From Cryptomeria japonica (lineage: Eukaryota; Streptophyta; Pinopsida; Cupressales; Cupressaceae): 64,000 nucleotides of DNA. Position 1 is the stretch's first letter. Each line of letters begins with the position of its first letter. A model generated the notes under the pieces. It was not told the origin of the DNA and made no database searches. It saw nothing but the letters and a program-made list of their open reading frames with translations. The position numbers and the translations under genes were made by a program. Of this stretch, positions 45,071-55,619 are shown one piece after another. The stretch is taken from the NCBI RefSeq assembly GCF_030272615.1, contig NC_081415.1, positions 229,918,803-229,982,802 on the forward strand, written 5' to 3'.

Positions 45071-45086
45071 TTTTGCCCCTCTTTGA
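45071..45086 (-). promoter_or_regulatory. polypurine tract of gypsy2
   Basis: TTCAAAGAGGGGCAAAA on the minus strand, directly before TGTAGACAC. gypsy3 has the closely similar CAAAGAGGGCCAAA at the same place. Confidence 0.75.
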
Positions 45087-45292
45087 AGCGAGGTGTGATG
45101 ACACATTGATTCAAAGAATAATCTTGTTTTGATGCTGATATTGGTTTGATAGGATGCCCCGGCTCTTGATTGATAGATTATGGATGGTGATGCCCCCTCG
45201 GGAGATCAATTGAGGTATTTGATCTTTGGAGTTTTGGAAAATTGATATCCCGATAGATTTGATTTGATTCGATTGATAAGATCTAGATTCAG

Positions 45293-45872
45293 TCTGGTTT
45301 CAAGAAGAATTCATCCCGTATAAGACAAAGATGATCAAAGTGTCTGGTTTCAGGAAGGATTCATCCTGTATAAGACATGATTGATCACAATATCTGGTTT
45401 CAGGAAGGATTCATCCTGTATAAGACATGATCGGAGTGTCTGGTTTCAGGAAGGATACATCCTGTATAAGACACGACTGATCACAACATCTGGTTTCAGG
45501 AAGGATTCATCCTATATAAGACATGATCGGAGTGTTTGGTTTCAGGAAGGATACATCCTGTAGAAGACATGACTGATCACAACGTCTAGTTTCAGGAAGG
45601 ATTCATCCTGTATAAGACATGATCAGATCACAACGTCTAGTTTCAGGAAGGATTCATCCTGTAGAAGACATGATCAGAGTGTTTGATTTCAGGAAGGATA
45701 CATCCTGTATAAGACATGACTGATCACAACATCTGGTTTCAGGAAGGATTCATCCTGTATAAGATATGATTAGATCACAACGTCTAGTTTCAGGAAGGAT
45801 TCATCCTGTATAAGACATGATCAGAGTGTTTGGTTTCAGGAAGGATACATCCTGTATAAGACATGAATCAGG
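45293..45872 (-). repeat. tandem array of 46-51 bp units upstream of the gypsy2 polypurine tract
   Basis: Twelve copies of a unit beginning TCTGGTTTCAGGAAGGAT and containing CATCCTGTATAAGACATGA. Two forms tend to alternate: a 46-bp form ending ATGATCGGAGTG and a 50-51 bp form ending GATCACAACA/G, so there is a higher-order repeat of about 96 bp. Three copies of the same unit in the same sense occur in gypsy3 (60640-60775). Open frames across it are not genes. Confidence 0.92.
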
Positions 45873-46880
45873 ATCAGAATTGATTATGTGAGGAAAAAAA
45901 AACAAAGGAAGAAAAATTAAGGTGGAAGGGATAGATGAGGAACAAATATGAAGCAGTCATGAGGTATTTGGAAAGAAGAATACGAGATGCGAGACCGAGG
46001 AGGAAAATGGGGGCAATTGAGAACTCCATGGGATTATTGAGTTTAGGATTTGATGGAATGATGGTGAGATTTTGTGCACAACAAATGTGGAGAGCCAACC
46101 TAGTTTGATGTTGCCCTGAGTGACTTGTACCATTGATTATAGAAATCAGGATGCCATGAGAAACGCAAGGCGTGGACTGACTCTGTAGACAAACGGGAAT
46201 TTCTTGCACACAACAATGCAAGTGTTAAGAAACACTAATATAGAGTTGTGGGTTCGTGCAAGGAAACCCTCAAACACACCGATACCTCTTGTACACGAGA
46301 AGGTAAGTGTTGATAAACACTAGTACTCGGTCGCCGATTTATACAAGGATCCAAAACATGCCATACTATGAAATATGCCCCAGTATGCACCTATCATAAT
46401 GTACCTAGATATGGAAGAACCCAGGCAGTCGTAAATAGTGGCAGTCGTAGGGCAAAAGATGAAAGCCTATATGAAAAGATCTAACAAAATCTAACAAGTC
46501 TCTTCCTTGTGACCACATGATACCTCTTGCCAAGAGTAGAACTAGGATGGACTTGGGATTGTTTCTCAAGACTTCTTGAAGCTTACACACAGAGGCATAA
46601 ATCTCAGTTTCAATGGGACATTCCTTGTTCATGACTCAGGTGAAGACTTCATCATCATACACATGTTTTATTGGGAGGTGGAAAAGAAGGAATGTTGCAC
46701 ATGGGTGGGCTAGATGGCAGATGATTTGTAGTATCGACATGATAGACAGTGGATCCAGTTATTTACCTTGGCGTCTGCATAGAGGTTTTCACCAAGGTAC
46801 TTGTCCATAGCGCCACCAAGTGGTTTTCACTAATGGACGAATTATTTTTCTTTCTTTTTCTGATTTTTTAATTTTTTTTG
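45873..46880 (-). other. 3' untranslated region of gypsy2
   Basis: No protein domain is readable. It has one internal near-repeat (AAGTGTT.A.AAACACTA near 46210 and 46305). It joins the truncated RT at about 46880, in a T-rich stretch that is probably the deletion scar. Confidence 0.55.
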
Positions 46881-47978
46881 TGTCATAAAGTCCACAATCA
46901 TGTCTATATTGGGGAGCAGGAAATCATCTTTAGGACAAGCTATATTTAGATCTTCGAAATCTATGCAGATGCGGATGCCCCCAATGGGTTTGCCGACAGG
47001 TACAATGTTGGAGACCCATTCAACATAATCTATTGGTTTGATAAATTCTATGTCTAACAACTTTTGGAGTTCTGCCTTGACCAGGAGTGCAATATGTGGG
47101 TGCATTTTGCACAATTTTTGTTTTACAGGTTTTGCATCTAGGTGGATAGCGAGATTGTGAACCACCAAGGCAGGGTCCAACCCTGGCATATCGAAATAGG
47201 ACCATGCAAAATTGATTTTTACCTCTGTAAGGAAGTTGATGAAGTCTTGTTTCTCGATTTCTATGAGGGATTTGGCAATGAGCACATTTTTTAGAATGAC
47301 CTTGGTGCCCATGTTGATGTTGTCTGTTTCTTCTATCAACAAATTTGATTTGTCCTGTGGAAGGTAACTAATGGTAGGGAGGTCAAATCTCTCATCGTCA
47401 AGTGCCTTTTCCAGGTTTTCACTTTCAGATACGCCCTTTGTTTTTATTTCTTGTTCATCCAAAGGCGCCTTAGGGAGGTTTTCACCTAGGGAATCATATC
47501 TTTTTCTTTTATTATCTTTTTTGTGGCTAAGGGCATTGACTTGACTACCAAAGCATCCCTTTTTGTGTAGTTGAATACCCTCGATTCTGCTACAATCTTC
47601 CATATTTTGCGTTGTTAGGAGAGCAATGAGAGCATTATCATTGGCGCAGATATCTAAAGTGGGTTTGTCTCGTTGGCCCCAATCAATGAGTTCAGGATGG
47701 ACAAGATGTAGCTCATGTGAAGTGGGAGGGGTTACGGGGGTGATGGTATCGATGTAAGCATCCAAGAAGATATCTTTCTCATATTCATAAGGCATTTCGT
47801 GGAATTCCTCTTCATCGACGCTTTCGATATCCAAAGAAGGACTAGAAGGGGCACCAACGATAGTAATCTTAGGCACTGAGGCATACCCCAAGCCTCTGTT
47901 GTATTTGTAGGAGATAGGATTTATGGGTGTTTTTCTTCCTTTCTCCTCTGGTCCCAGACCGTGTCCTTTGTAAGCCAT
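46842..47978 (-). pseudogene. gypsy2 linker and N-terminal reverse transcriptase, truncated
   Basis: Open for 378 residues from 47978. Residues 1 to about 220 are an acidic linker with the motif HPELIDWGQRDKP (also present in gypsy1 and gypsy3). RT then begins: FAWSYFDMPGLDPALVVHNL, LLDIEFIKPIDYVEWVSNIV, VPVGKPIGGIRICIDF, KDDFLLPNIDMIVDFM. It ends in a short unrelated Lys-rich tail (KKLKNQKKKEK). The catalytic YxDD part, RNase H and integrase are absent, so it cannot be an active polymerase. Confidence 0.85.
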
Positions 47979-48939
47979 TTTTCAACTATGGTAGATGCTT
48001 TTGGGTACATTTCTTTGGATATTCTTGTTGGATCTTCATCTTCTTCCCAGTATAGCCATGAAGAGATATCTGCTTCAAGGCTCTCATTATCAAGTGGGCC
48101 CCATTGCTGGAAGGTGGTGTTTTGGCATTGCATGACTGGTTTTGGATCCTTTTTTATCTCTTTTGGTTTTTCAAATGACTTAGGAGAGAGAGGGAGGTTG
48201 CCTATTAATAAGACGTCCTCTAATTTGTATTCTCCACAGCCATTGTCCAAGATCTTGATTTGATTATCTGGTTGGGATGATGTGGAGGCAACATTTGATG
48301 TGTCAGATGGAGGCATTGGCGAGGGTCTATTTAGTGGGCAATGATATGGATGCTTCCCCTCTAATAGTTTGCAATATTGAAAAGGTTGGGGATCACCTTT
48401 GATAGTGATCTCTCTTCCGTTATAGGGGAATTTGATGCATTGGTGATAGGTGGAGGGTACGGCCTGCAAGGAATGAATCCATGGCCTCCCGAGGAGAATG
48501 TTGTAGGGGAGGTCAAGATCTAGTACTTGGCAAGGGGTTTCAATTGTAATGGGGCCCACTTGAAGGTGACCACGCCCTTTGAAATTCTTTCTACATCATC
48601 ATATGCCTTTATTGTGATCCTTCCTGATGTGTCTATCAGATCCTCAGAAAGTCCCAATTGTTTAATTAATTTGTATGTACACAGATTAAGCCTGGATCCA
48701 CCATCTATCGGGATACGTTAGACCTTGTGCTTGTGGATGAGAGCTTCGATGTGCAAAGGTTTGTTATGGTCTTCATCTGCGGGAGCATCTTTGGAGTTAA
48801 ATACAATGTGCTGGTGGGAAGCAAGGTTTCCAATGAGGGCTTGGAATTGGGTGGCGTTGATGTTATCTGGAACGGGTGATTGGAGAAGGGCTTGTTCCAA
48901 AATTTCTTTATGGACCGGGGAGGTCTTGAGAAGTTCCAA
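47921..48939 (-). pseudogene. gypsy2 protease region
   Basis: The upstream part is at 48718-48939. The active-site segment is IPIDGGSRLNLC (D-G-G at 48697-48705), followed by LIKQLGLSEDLID and ITIKAYDDVERISKG. After a frame change the 47921-48559 piece gives LPYNILLGRPWIHSLQAVPS. The same blocks occur in gypsy1. The downstream end overlaps the start of the linker/RT frame at 47978 in another frame. Confidence 0.75.
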
Positions 48940-49080
48940 AATGGAGATCTACGTGGGTGTCTTCCCAAGTTGATCAAGGAGGTCATATCGGCGGGTGGAA
49001 GACATCGGTGGGGGGTTTGGTGGGGGAGGAACTCCTTGGATGGTGACTCTTCCTCGGCGTGTAGTTGCATTGTAGTCATT

Positions 49081-51227
49081 CTAGAAATGGGAGGTGGAAG
49101 GTGTGGCGCCTTGAATGACTATCCTAGTAGGATTTGGTCTGCTTTGGGAAGAAGGAGAATTAACTCCTTGGATGGTTATGACATTGATATGATTGTCTGC
49201 AGGTTCAATGCGACCTACTAAAAAATCAAAACCGGTTATGTGATTAGTGTAGTCATAACCCATTGCATTAGATGATGAGCCTTTTCCTTTATCATGCTTC
49301 GGGAAGGGTTCCTGGTACATTTTGAGTTTGTCATTGTTATTACCAGGTTTTGTATTTGCTATCTCAATCTCACCTCTATCAATGAGATCTTGTATGTAGA
49401 TATTCAGTTTCATACACTTTCGTGTATCATGTCCCTTGATACGATGGTATTCACAATACTCATTTTCATTATACCATCTCGGTTTAGGTTGATTGGGGTC
49501 AAACGGGCAAGTGATTGGAAAAACCACTATACCTTCTTGGAAAAGTTTTTGAAACGCCACTTCAATAGGCTCAACTAGAGGAGTGAAATCTCTTGGAGTC
49601 CTGTTATTCGATCGGGGTGGTCGTCCCTGGATTGAGACATTGTTGTGAGGTTTTTGGGATTGATTTTGGTTGTTGAATTGATGATTGTTGGTGGTGGATT
49701 TTGGGGGAGCGGCCATGGTTTGGACCCGCTTTGCATTAGTTACGCCATCATTGACCATGTTTTTGTTTTTGGACCAGAATTTTGGCTTGTCGTTATAATA
49801 AGAGGAAGAACTTTGTGTTGATTTCTGGTAATGTTTCAAGGTTCCTTCCTCCAACAAGACACGTTCAAGGGCGAGGCCCTTATCTGTCAATTTTTGGAAG
49901 GATTTGATACATTGAGATTTAAAGGTCTTGAAAGTTCAGGCACCAAGTTCTTTTGGAATAGTTCAATTTGATGTTGTTCTAGCATGTCCCACTGGAATTT
50001 CTTGATAAGATGTCGCCATCTTTGTAGGAAATCGGCGAAGGCTTCTCCGGGCCTTTGTTTTGTATTACATAGGTCCATCATAGAAACATCATTACCCATG
50101 TTGTATGCATAGTGGGCCACAAATTTTTCTGCCAAGTCTGGAAAAGAGACAATGGAACCTCATGGTAGAGATGAGAACCATGCCAGGGCGTCTTCCGTGA
50201 GACTCTTGGGAAAGAGTCTGCGAAGATAAAGGTCACTATAGGAGACTTCTTGGCTTAAGATGTGGAATTCTCGAACATGATCGCGGGGGTCTCCTTCACC
50301 TTCATACTTGGTGAATTTAGGGATCTCAAATCCTGGGGGATATGGTGCAACTGATATAGACGGGTCATAAGGACAAGGGCAAAACTCTTCGAACGAGTAA
50401 GTTTTCCTTTTATTAGTCCTTTGTTTCATGTCCTTGATGAGGTCTTGTTGTGGACTTTGATATTGATGAATTGTATTTGCCCCAAGAATTGGATGAACCA
50501 AAGAAGGTGCACCACCACCAATATATTGATATGATGAGGAGGTGGGAACATGGGATGTGATGACCGATGTCACTGGGGTTTGAGGGACAGTTGGTTGCAG
50601 TCTGCCAATTGTTGTGACGGGATTGAATATGGCCCGAATAAAATTTGCGACATTGTTGGGAGGAAGGGAAGTTTGTGGAATAGAAATTTGTGGTTGAATA
50701 GAAGGAGGTGGTATAGAAGTTTGTTGGAGAATGGATGAGATCGGATTTGATAGTGGTATGGATGGTAAGGAGGAAGAAGGTGGGATGGAGACCACGGTGG
50801 GAGGTACCACGGGTGGCATTGATTGAGCCTGGATGATTGATGGGGCTGCAATTGATTGAGTTTGAATAGTAGGTACATCATTTTGTGTGGGAGCGAGGTC
50901 TCCTTGTGGTTGTTGGGTGAGAGCGGATCTATTAAATTCAGGCGGAAGTTGAGCTCCATGTTCAAGGAGAGTTTTCAGAAGTGTAGTAGGATTGTGTTTA
51001 ATAAACTTTTCCATCATTTCTTTGTTATAAGAATCCGCTAGGAAAGTTTGCACTTCTAGACAAAGTTCATCTTGGTTAACCATGTCAAGATTTTGACTTT
51101 GATCTTGATCGCTAGGTTGCCCACTTTGTGTACGATTTTGTGTGGGATCTTCATATAGGACACCAATGTCTGGCATGCCATATTGTTGTTCAGCCATCTT
51201 TTTCTTTTGGGATCGAGTTGCGACCAT
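49081..51227 (-). pseudogene. gypsy2 gag, two defects
   Basis: The start at 51227 (MVATRSQKKKMAEQQ) is followed by a long Pro/Ser/Gln-rich region (about residues 100-280) and the gag core FEIPKFTKYEGEGDPRDHVR ... LAWFSSLP. An in-frame TGA lies at 50160-50162. The core then continues in the same frame (LCNTKQRPGEAFADFLQRWR) to about 49935, where the frame shifts. From there on it is open to 49081, with the Tat-type knuckle CEYHRIKGHDTRKC and the following MKLNIYIQDLI helix. Apart from these two lesions the gene is whole, in line with a fairly recent insertion. Confidence 0.85.
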
Positions 51228-51240
51228 ACACGATATTTGT

Positions 51241-51620
51241 GATGAAAAGACTTAGGAAAAATGTGATGAAAGGACTTAAAAAATTTGTGATGAAAGGATT
51301 TAAGAAATTTGTGATGAAAGGATTTAAGAAATTTGAGGATGAAAGGACTTAAGAAATTTATGATGAAAGGATTTAAGAAATTTGAGGATGAAAAGACTTG
51401 AGAAATTTGTGATGAAAAAAAAAAAAAATTTAGAAATTTCAGGATGAAAAGACTTGAGAAATTTGTGATGAAAGAATTTAAGAAATTTGAGGATGAAAGG
51501 ACTTAAGAAATTTGTGATGAAGGGATTTGATAAATTTGTGATGAAAGGATTTGAGAAATTTGTGATGAAAGGATTTAAGAAAATTGAGGATGAAAGGATT
51601 TAAGAAATTTGAGGATGATT
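51241..51620. repeat. 24-bp tandem repeats in the gypsy2 leader
   Basis: About 16 imperfect copies of GATGAAAGGATTTAAGAAAT plus TTGT/TTGAG, directly upstream of the gag start. Open frames here (an 8-residue repeat on either strand) simply reflect the repeat length being a multiple of three. Confidence 0.9.
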
Positions 51621-52790
51621 GATGAAGAAGGTATGGTAGTAATGGTTTAGAAGAAACTTGATAACTAGGTTTGTCTTTGACATGAATACGACTTAATGGA
51701 GGATCGATTTGAATGGCAAGATGTATGAAGGGATATGACCACCCTGATTTAGATGATAATAGGTGTTTCAAAGTACAAACTTGAATGTTGACGTAGAGGA
51801 TAAACTCTTAGCTTCTCTCTTGGGCTTATGAAAAATGGGACGGATAGAGTTTTGACGCAATTTTGGACTTTGTGTGGGTAATGACTTGGACAATTGTTTG
51901 TGTCTTGACAAATGTTTTTGCAAAGTGTTTGGAGATAGTGATGTGTTTTTAGTCTACTCTTGGCAAGTATGTATCAAACAAAGCAAACACAGTGATCAAA
52001 TGCATATTATATCAAAGACACTCATGCTCATATACAACATTCTTAAGGCTGGCAAGGATAATAGTCATTGAATCCCAATTGGTTTCCCATCTATGCTTAC
52101 TTAGAGAGGACACTTAGATGCTTGACCCCACTGGCTCCCCTCCATGGCACTCACTTTTCGGGGCAGCCAAGCATCAATTCCCATGAAAACTCCTCATGGC
52201 GAACTTTGTGTCTCTACTAGGGGTCGTAAGAATATGGGCCGCTTCAGAGGTCCGACCTCCTGCACCAATGACTAGAAGGTTTTTGGCCACTATGAACAAG
52301 GTGTTTAGTAAGTCTTCCTGTTAGGAGCTACTCTTTGAAGTTGTGCAAGCGCAATTGAGGCCTATAGCCCAACGAAGCACCAAGAACTTAGTAGTCACAC
52401 AAGCGTGATTGAGATCTCTAGGATCCTACTAAGCACCCAATGTGAGAGTGAACTCTCATATAGCCCCAACCATTAACCCTTTCATAGTCAATGGCCTATT
52501 TATTATAGTGAGTTGGGAACCCCAGGTCCGGGTGTACTCACTTGGGTCATTCCCCTCTTACCTTCTCAAAGAGCAAATTGGGAGGGCAGGCCCGCTAGAG
52601 GTAAACACACAATCGAACAAGAAAAGGTTGGAGGGTCTGGATTTCTGATCATCTAGTAAGACAAGAGCATACTTTCCTACCTTTACGCTTTTCTTAAAGA
52701 CACATAAGACAATGGTTCATTCCATTCTAATTAATATCTAGGTGCCTAATTTAAATAAATGCACAATATTTGGTTGAATCAGCTAGGCAA

Positions 52791-52946
52791 CCTGCAAAAC
52801 CACTTGATTAGTAGTTTGAAAAATGGAGTCTTCAAAAAGCGTCCTACAAAACAACTTGATTAGTAGTTTGGAAAAATAGAGTCTTCAACAAGCGTCCTAC
52901 AAAACAACTTGATTATTAGTTTAAAAAAATATTCTTCAACAAGCAT
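52791..52946. repeat. three tandem copies of a 52-bp unit in the gypsy2 leader
   Basis: Units starting CCTGCAAAACCACTTGATTA at 52791, 52843 and 52896, each ending TTCAACAAGCGT or close to it. Confidence 0.85.
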
Positions 52947-53434
52947 CCTGCGAAAAACAACAAAATGACAAAAATATTAATTTTTTTGATTTTTTGGGAA
53001 TGAATAGAAAAACATGAATAAAAACTTTTTTACTAAGGAAAAATGTGGATTTGAAGAAAGCTTTGATGGGTAAATGGGGTTTGACTAGGTTTTTGCCACT
53101 TTCCAAGGGATATGCAAGCGAAAAATGGGGATTTTGGAGAGATGAAGGAATGGGAAAATTTGTCCAAGAGGGGCAAAGAAGCAAAAGTTGGAGATGGATA
53201 ATATGAGAAAAATTTGGAGGTGATTGGATAGAAGGGGAAGGAGTTACGACAAACCCTAAAAATAGAGAAATATGGGATTTTGGGCTTCAAAAAGTGGATT
53301 TTTGAGATAAGGCCTCCAAGGAAGGAAATGTGGAAAATGGCAATGCGGAGAATCTGGTGAAGTTTGGAGGAAAATGGAGTCGAGATAAACCCTAGATTTA
53401 ACAGAGCAGAAACCCTAAATTTAACAATAAAAAA

Positions 53435-53840
53435 AAATGTCAAAGGTCTGGATTTCTGATTGTTTAGATAGACAAGAGCATAATCTCCTACTTTCACACT
53501 TTCCTGCGGTCAGACAGATTATATTTAAACAGAGCAGATAACAGGAAATGAAAAAAAATAAAAAATACAGACTACAGTTAGCGCCTAAAAATTTCAGATA
53601 GATTAATAGAGCAGACAATAGCACTAAATAGATAGAAAAGTGTCAAAGGTCCGGATTTCTGATTGTCTAGATAGATAAGAGCATACTCTCCTATTTTCAC
53701 ACTTTCCTACGGTCAGAGCATACAGTCGCACTAAATAAAATAGAAAAGTGAAAGGTCTAGATTTTTTATTGTCTATATAGACAAGAGCATACTCTCCTAC
53801 TTTCACACAGATTATAATTAAACAGAGCAAATAACAGATT
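53435..53840. repeat. repeats of a 70-110 bp unit in the gypsy2 leader
   Basis: The block AAAGGTC.GGATTTCTGATTG ... GACAAGAGCATACTCTCCTA occurs near 53440, 53645 and 53750, with a further copy near 52625. No gene is supported. Confidence 0.75.
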
Positions 53841-54113
53841 AGATAACAAGAATTCAAATTCCCACAAAAACGCTCGTGCTAATCACAGAGCTATCGTGCT
53901 AAAATTGAAACATAAACAGAAAAAGAACAGAAACAAAAACGAAACAGAAACAAAAAAGAAGCTGTTGCGCAGAAATATAGAGCCGCTATTCTAGAACCTG
54001 CAAAAAAGAATTTTTTAAAATTTTTTTTTCTTCTTTTGCAGTTGCGCTATTCTGGAACCCGCGTCTCACAACTCACAAAAACCTAAAAAAAAACATTAGT
54101 TCTTAGGGATGTG

Positions 54114-54132
54114 GGTCCCACCGGGCATGCCA
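54114..54132 (-). promoter_or_regulatory. candidate primer binding site of gypsy2
   Basis: TGGCATGCCCGGTGGGACC on the minus strand, three bases after the LTR end. It starts with TGG and has the layout of a tRNA acceptor/T-arm complement. I cannot name the tRNA. It is different from the tRNA-Trp site of gypsy1. Confidence 0.6.
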
Positions 54133-54135
54133 AAA

Positions 54136-55249
54136 TGAAGAGGGAAAAATAGATTTGAAGGTCAAATGATCAAAACATAACGAAATAAACATGCAAAATA
54201 CTAAAATATCATTAAAAGACCATTTCACCTTGCTATTTTACCTTCTCCTTTGGATTGAGCTTGATGAAGTGAAGGCACCCCTTGATAATGCTCCACTTGA
54301 TGTGCTCCTTTGATTGTTGGATGTGGATGGCTCTCCAATGTTGTACACAAATGGAATGGATTTGAAAAATGATAAGGATGAGATGATCAAGTTGCCAAGA
54401 TGATTTCCTGGGCTCAAAAGGGCAGCATAAACTTACTGGATTTCAAGATGTTTTGAATGAAGGGATGGAGCCCTATTTTATAGGAAGAGGAGAGGAAAAT
54501 AGATGGCTAGGATTAATTCGAGATGAAGGGCTAAGATTTACTTGTGAGCTCACACAAGGTCCAAGAAAGGGTGTGGAGACCAAGAAATATGCCTTAAAGG
54601 CATTTCGTATCTCCACACTCCACAAGATGCATTGGAGGAATTAAAAATTCTTCGAAAAAGGATATCATGGGGATTGGAGGAATAAAAAGGAATTAAAAAT
54701 TCCTTGGGAGAGGGGATGCCTAGAGGAATGTGTGATTTCAAAAATCTTACATTCACCTAGGAAAAGAGCATTTAAAGCTAGTGGTTGGATGAAAAGGACA
54801 AAGAGTTGACTTTGTGGCTAATCATGATGATTAACCATTACCGACTCATTAGGAGGGGGATTAGAGGAAATGTTAGGTGGGATTAATATTTGTAGGAGAA
54901 TTTGACTAGGAGAGAGAATAAGTGGAGGGAATAAAAAATTAGAAGAATACTGTTAAGTGAGTTTAGGGAGTTTCTAGAAGAATGAATTAAGAAGATGATT
55001 TGTAGGAATCATGTAGGTTAACTAATTAAATGAAATTGATTATCTAAGAGGAAGATTTGTGAGGATTTGATTTTTTTAGAAGAATAAAGAAAGAGATTGA
55101 TTTATTAAATAAATCAATCATATGCTATAGTGACAATATTAATTATATTTAATTAATATTGAGAGGAATTTGAATTAACATAATTAATTAATTAATTAAT
55201 TATGCGAGGAATTAAAAATAATTAAAATAATTATTTTTAAGTGTCTATA
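54136..55249 (-). repeat. 5' LTR of gypsy2
   Basis: 1,114 bp, colinear with 43961-45070. The outer end reads TATAGAC where the other LTR has TGTAGAC, one decayed terminal base. Confidence 0.9.
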
Positions 55250-55619
55250 GAAAATACAAAGGATAAAATGAAGATCACGGGAAAAAGTCACCCACATGCC
55301 AAGGAACATCAGAATCAGCTCCCAAGGCTCCGCAAGCTTCAGAAGGGTTCTGGTAGATCACCAAAATAGGTCCAAGCAACTAGAAACAAGAACTGTCAAC
55401 CAATAACAGGGAACTGTCAAGGAAACCGATAGCAATATCTTGCCGAAAAATGATCCAAGTGTGATGCGGTCTAGAAATAAGAAATATGATCAAGCCTTCA
55501 AGAAGAATCCAACTCCATAGGATCCGGTGAGCTAAAAGTGGGACACACAAAAAGAAAAACTAAAACTACAAACATAAAGAAAACAAAATGAATTTTTTTT
55601 TTGTTGATGCAAGATTGCT

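Larger units (their letters stand above)
43961..55249 (-). mobile_element. gypsy2: Tat-type Ty3/gypsy element with both LTRs, internally deleted
   Basis: 11.3 kb with LTRs at 43961-45070 and 54136-55249 and target duplication GAAAA. By eye the LTRs differ at roughly 30 positions over 1.1 kb (about 3%). A polypurine tract lies next to the left LTR and a candidate primer site next to the right LTR, so the element reads on the minus strand. The coding part has gag, protease and the N-terminal part of RT. From about 46885 the rest of RT, RNase H and integrase is deleted, and 3' untranslated sequence with a tandem array follows. It is therefore non-autonomous and probably the youngest LTR insertion here. 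Confidence 0.88.
43457..55611. mobile_element. element C: LTR-like insertion in gypsy3, itself split by gypsy2
   Basis: Its own sequence is 43457-43955 plus 55255-55611. The ends are TGTTTTATTG...GTTGATGCA, flanked by AGAT on both sides (43453-43456 and 55612-55615). No coding is visible. It could be a solo LTR or a small non-autonomous element. The 4-bp duplication is short, so the call is tentative. Its outer flanks appear to be parts of one plus-strand element (gypsy3). Confidence 0.4.

Noticed and set aside
45293-45872. CRISPR-like array
   Set aside because: Units are contiguous with no variable spacers of constant length; the differences are point variants within the unit. The context is a plant retrotransposon.
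29203-51227. Integrase (HHCC plus DDE) in gypsy1 or gypsy2
   Set aside because: Looked for and not found. gypsy1 ends in the second RNase H and gypsy2 ends in the N-terminal RT.
51128-51771. Small Lys/Phe-rich and Phe/His-rich repeat proteins
   Set aside because: Chance frames in the 24-bp tandem repeats of the gypsy2 leader.
53033-53857. Phe/Ser-rich membrane-like frames on the minus strand
   Set aside because: They overlap leader repeats, have no domain and no conserved start, and lie upstream of gag in an LTR element leader.
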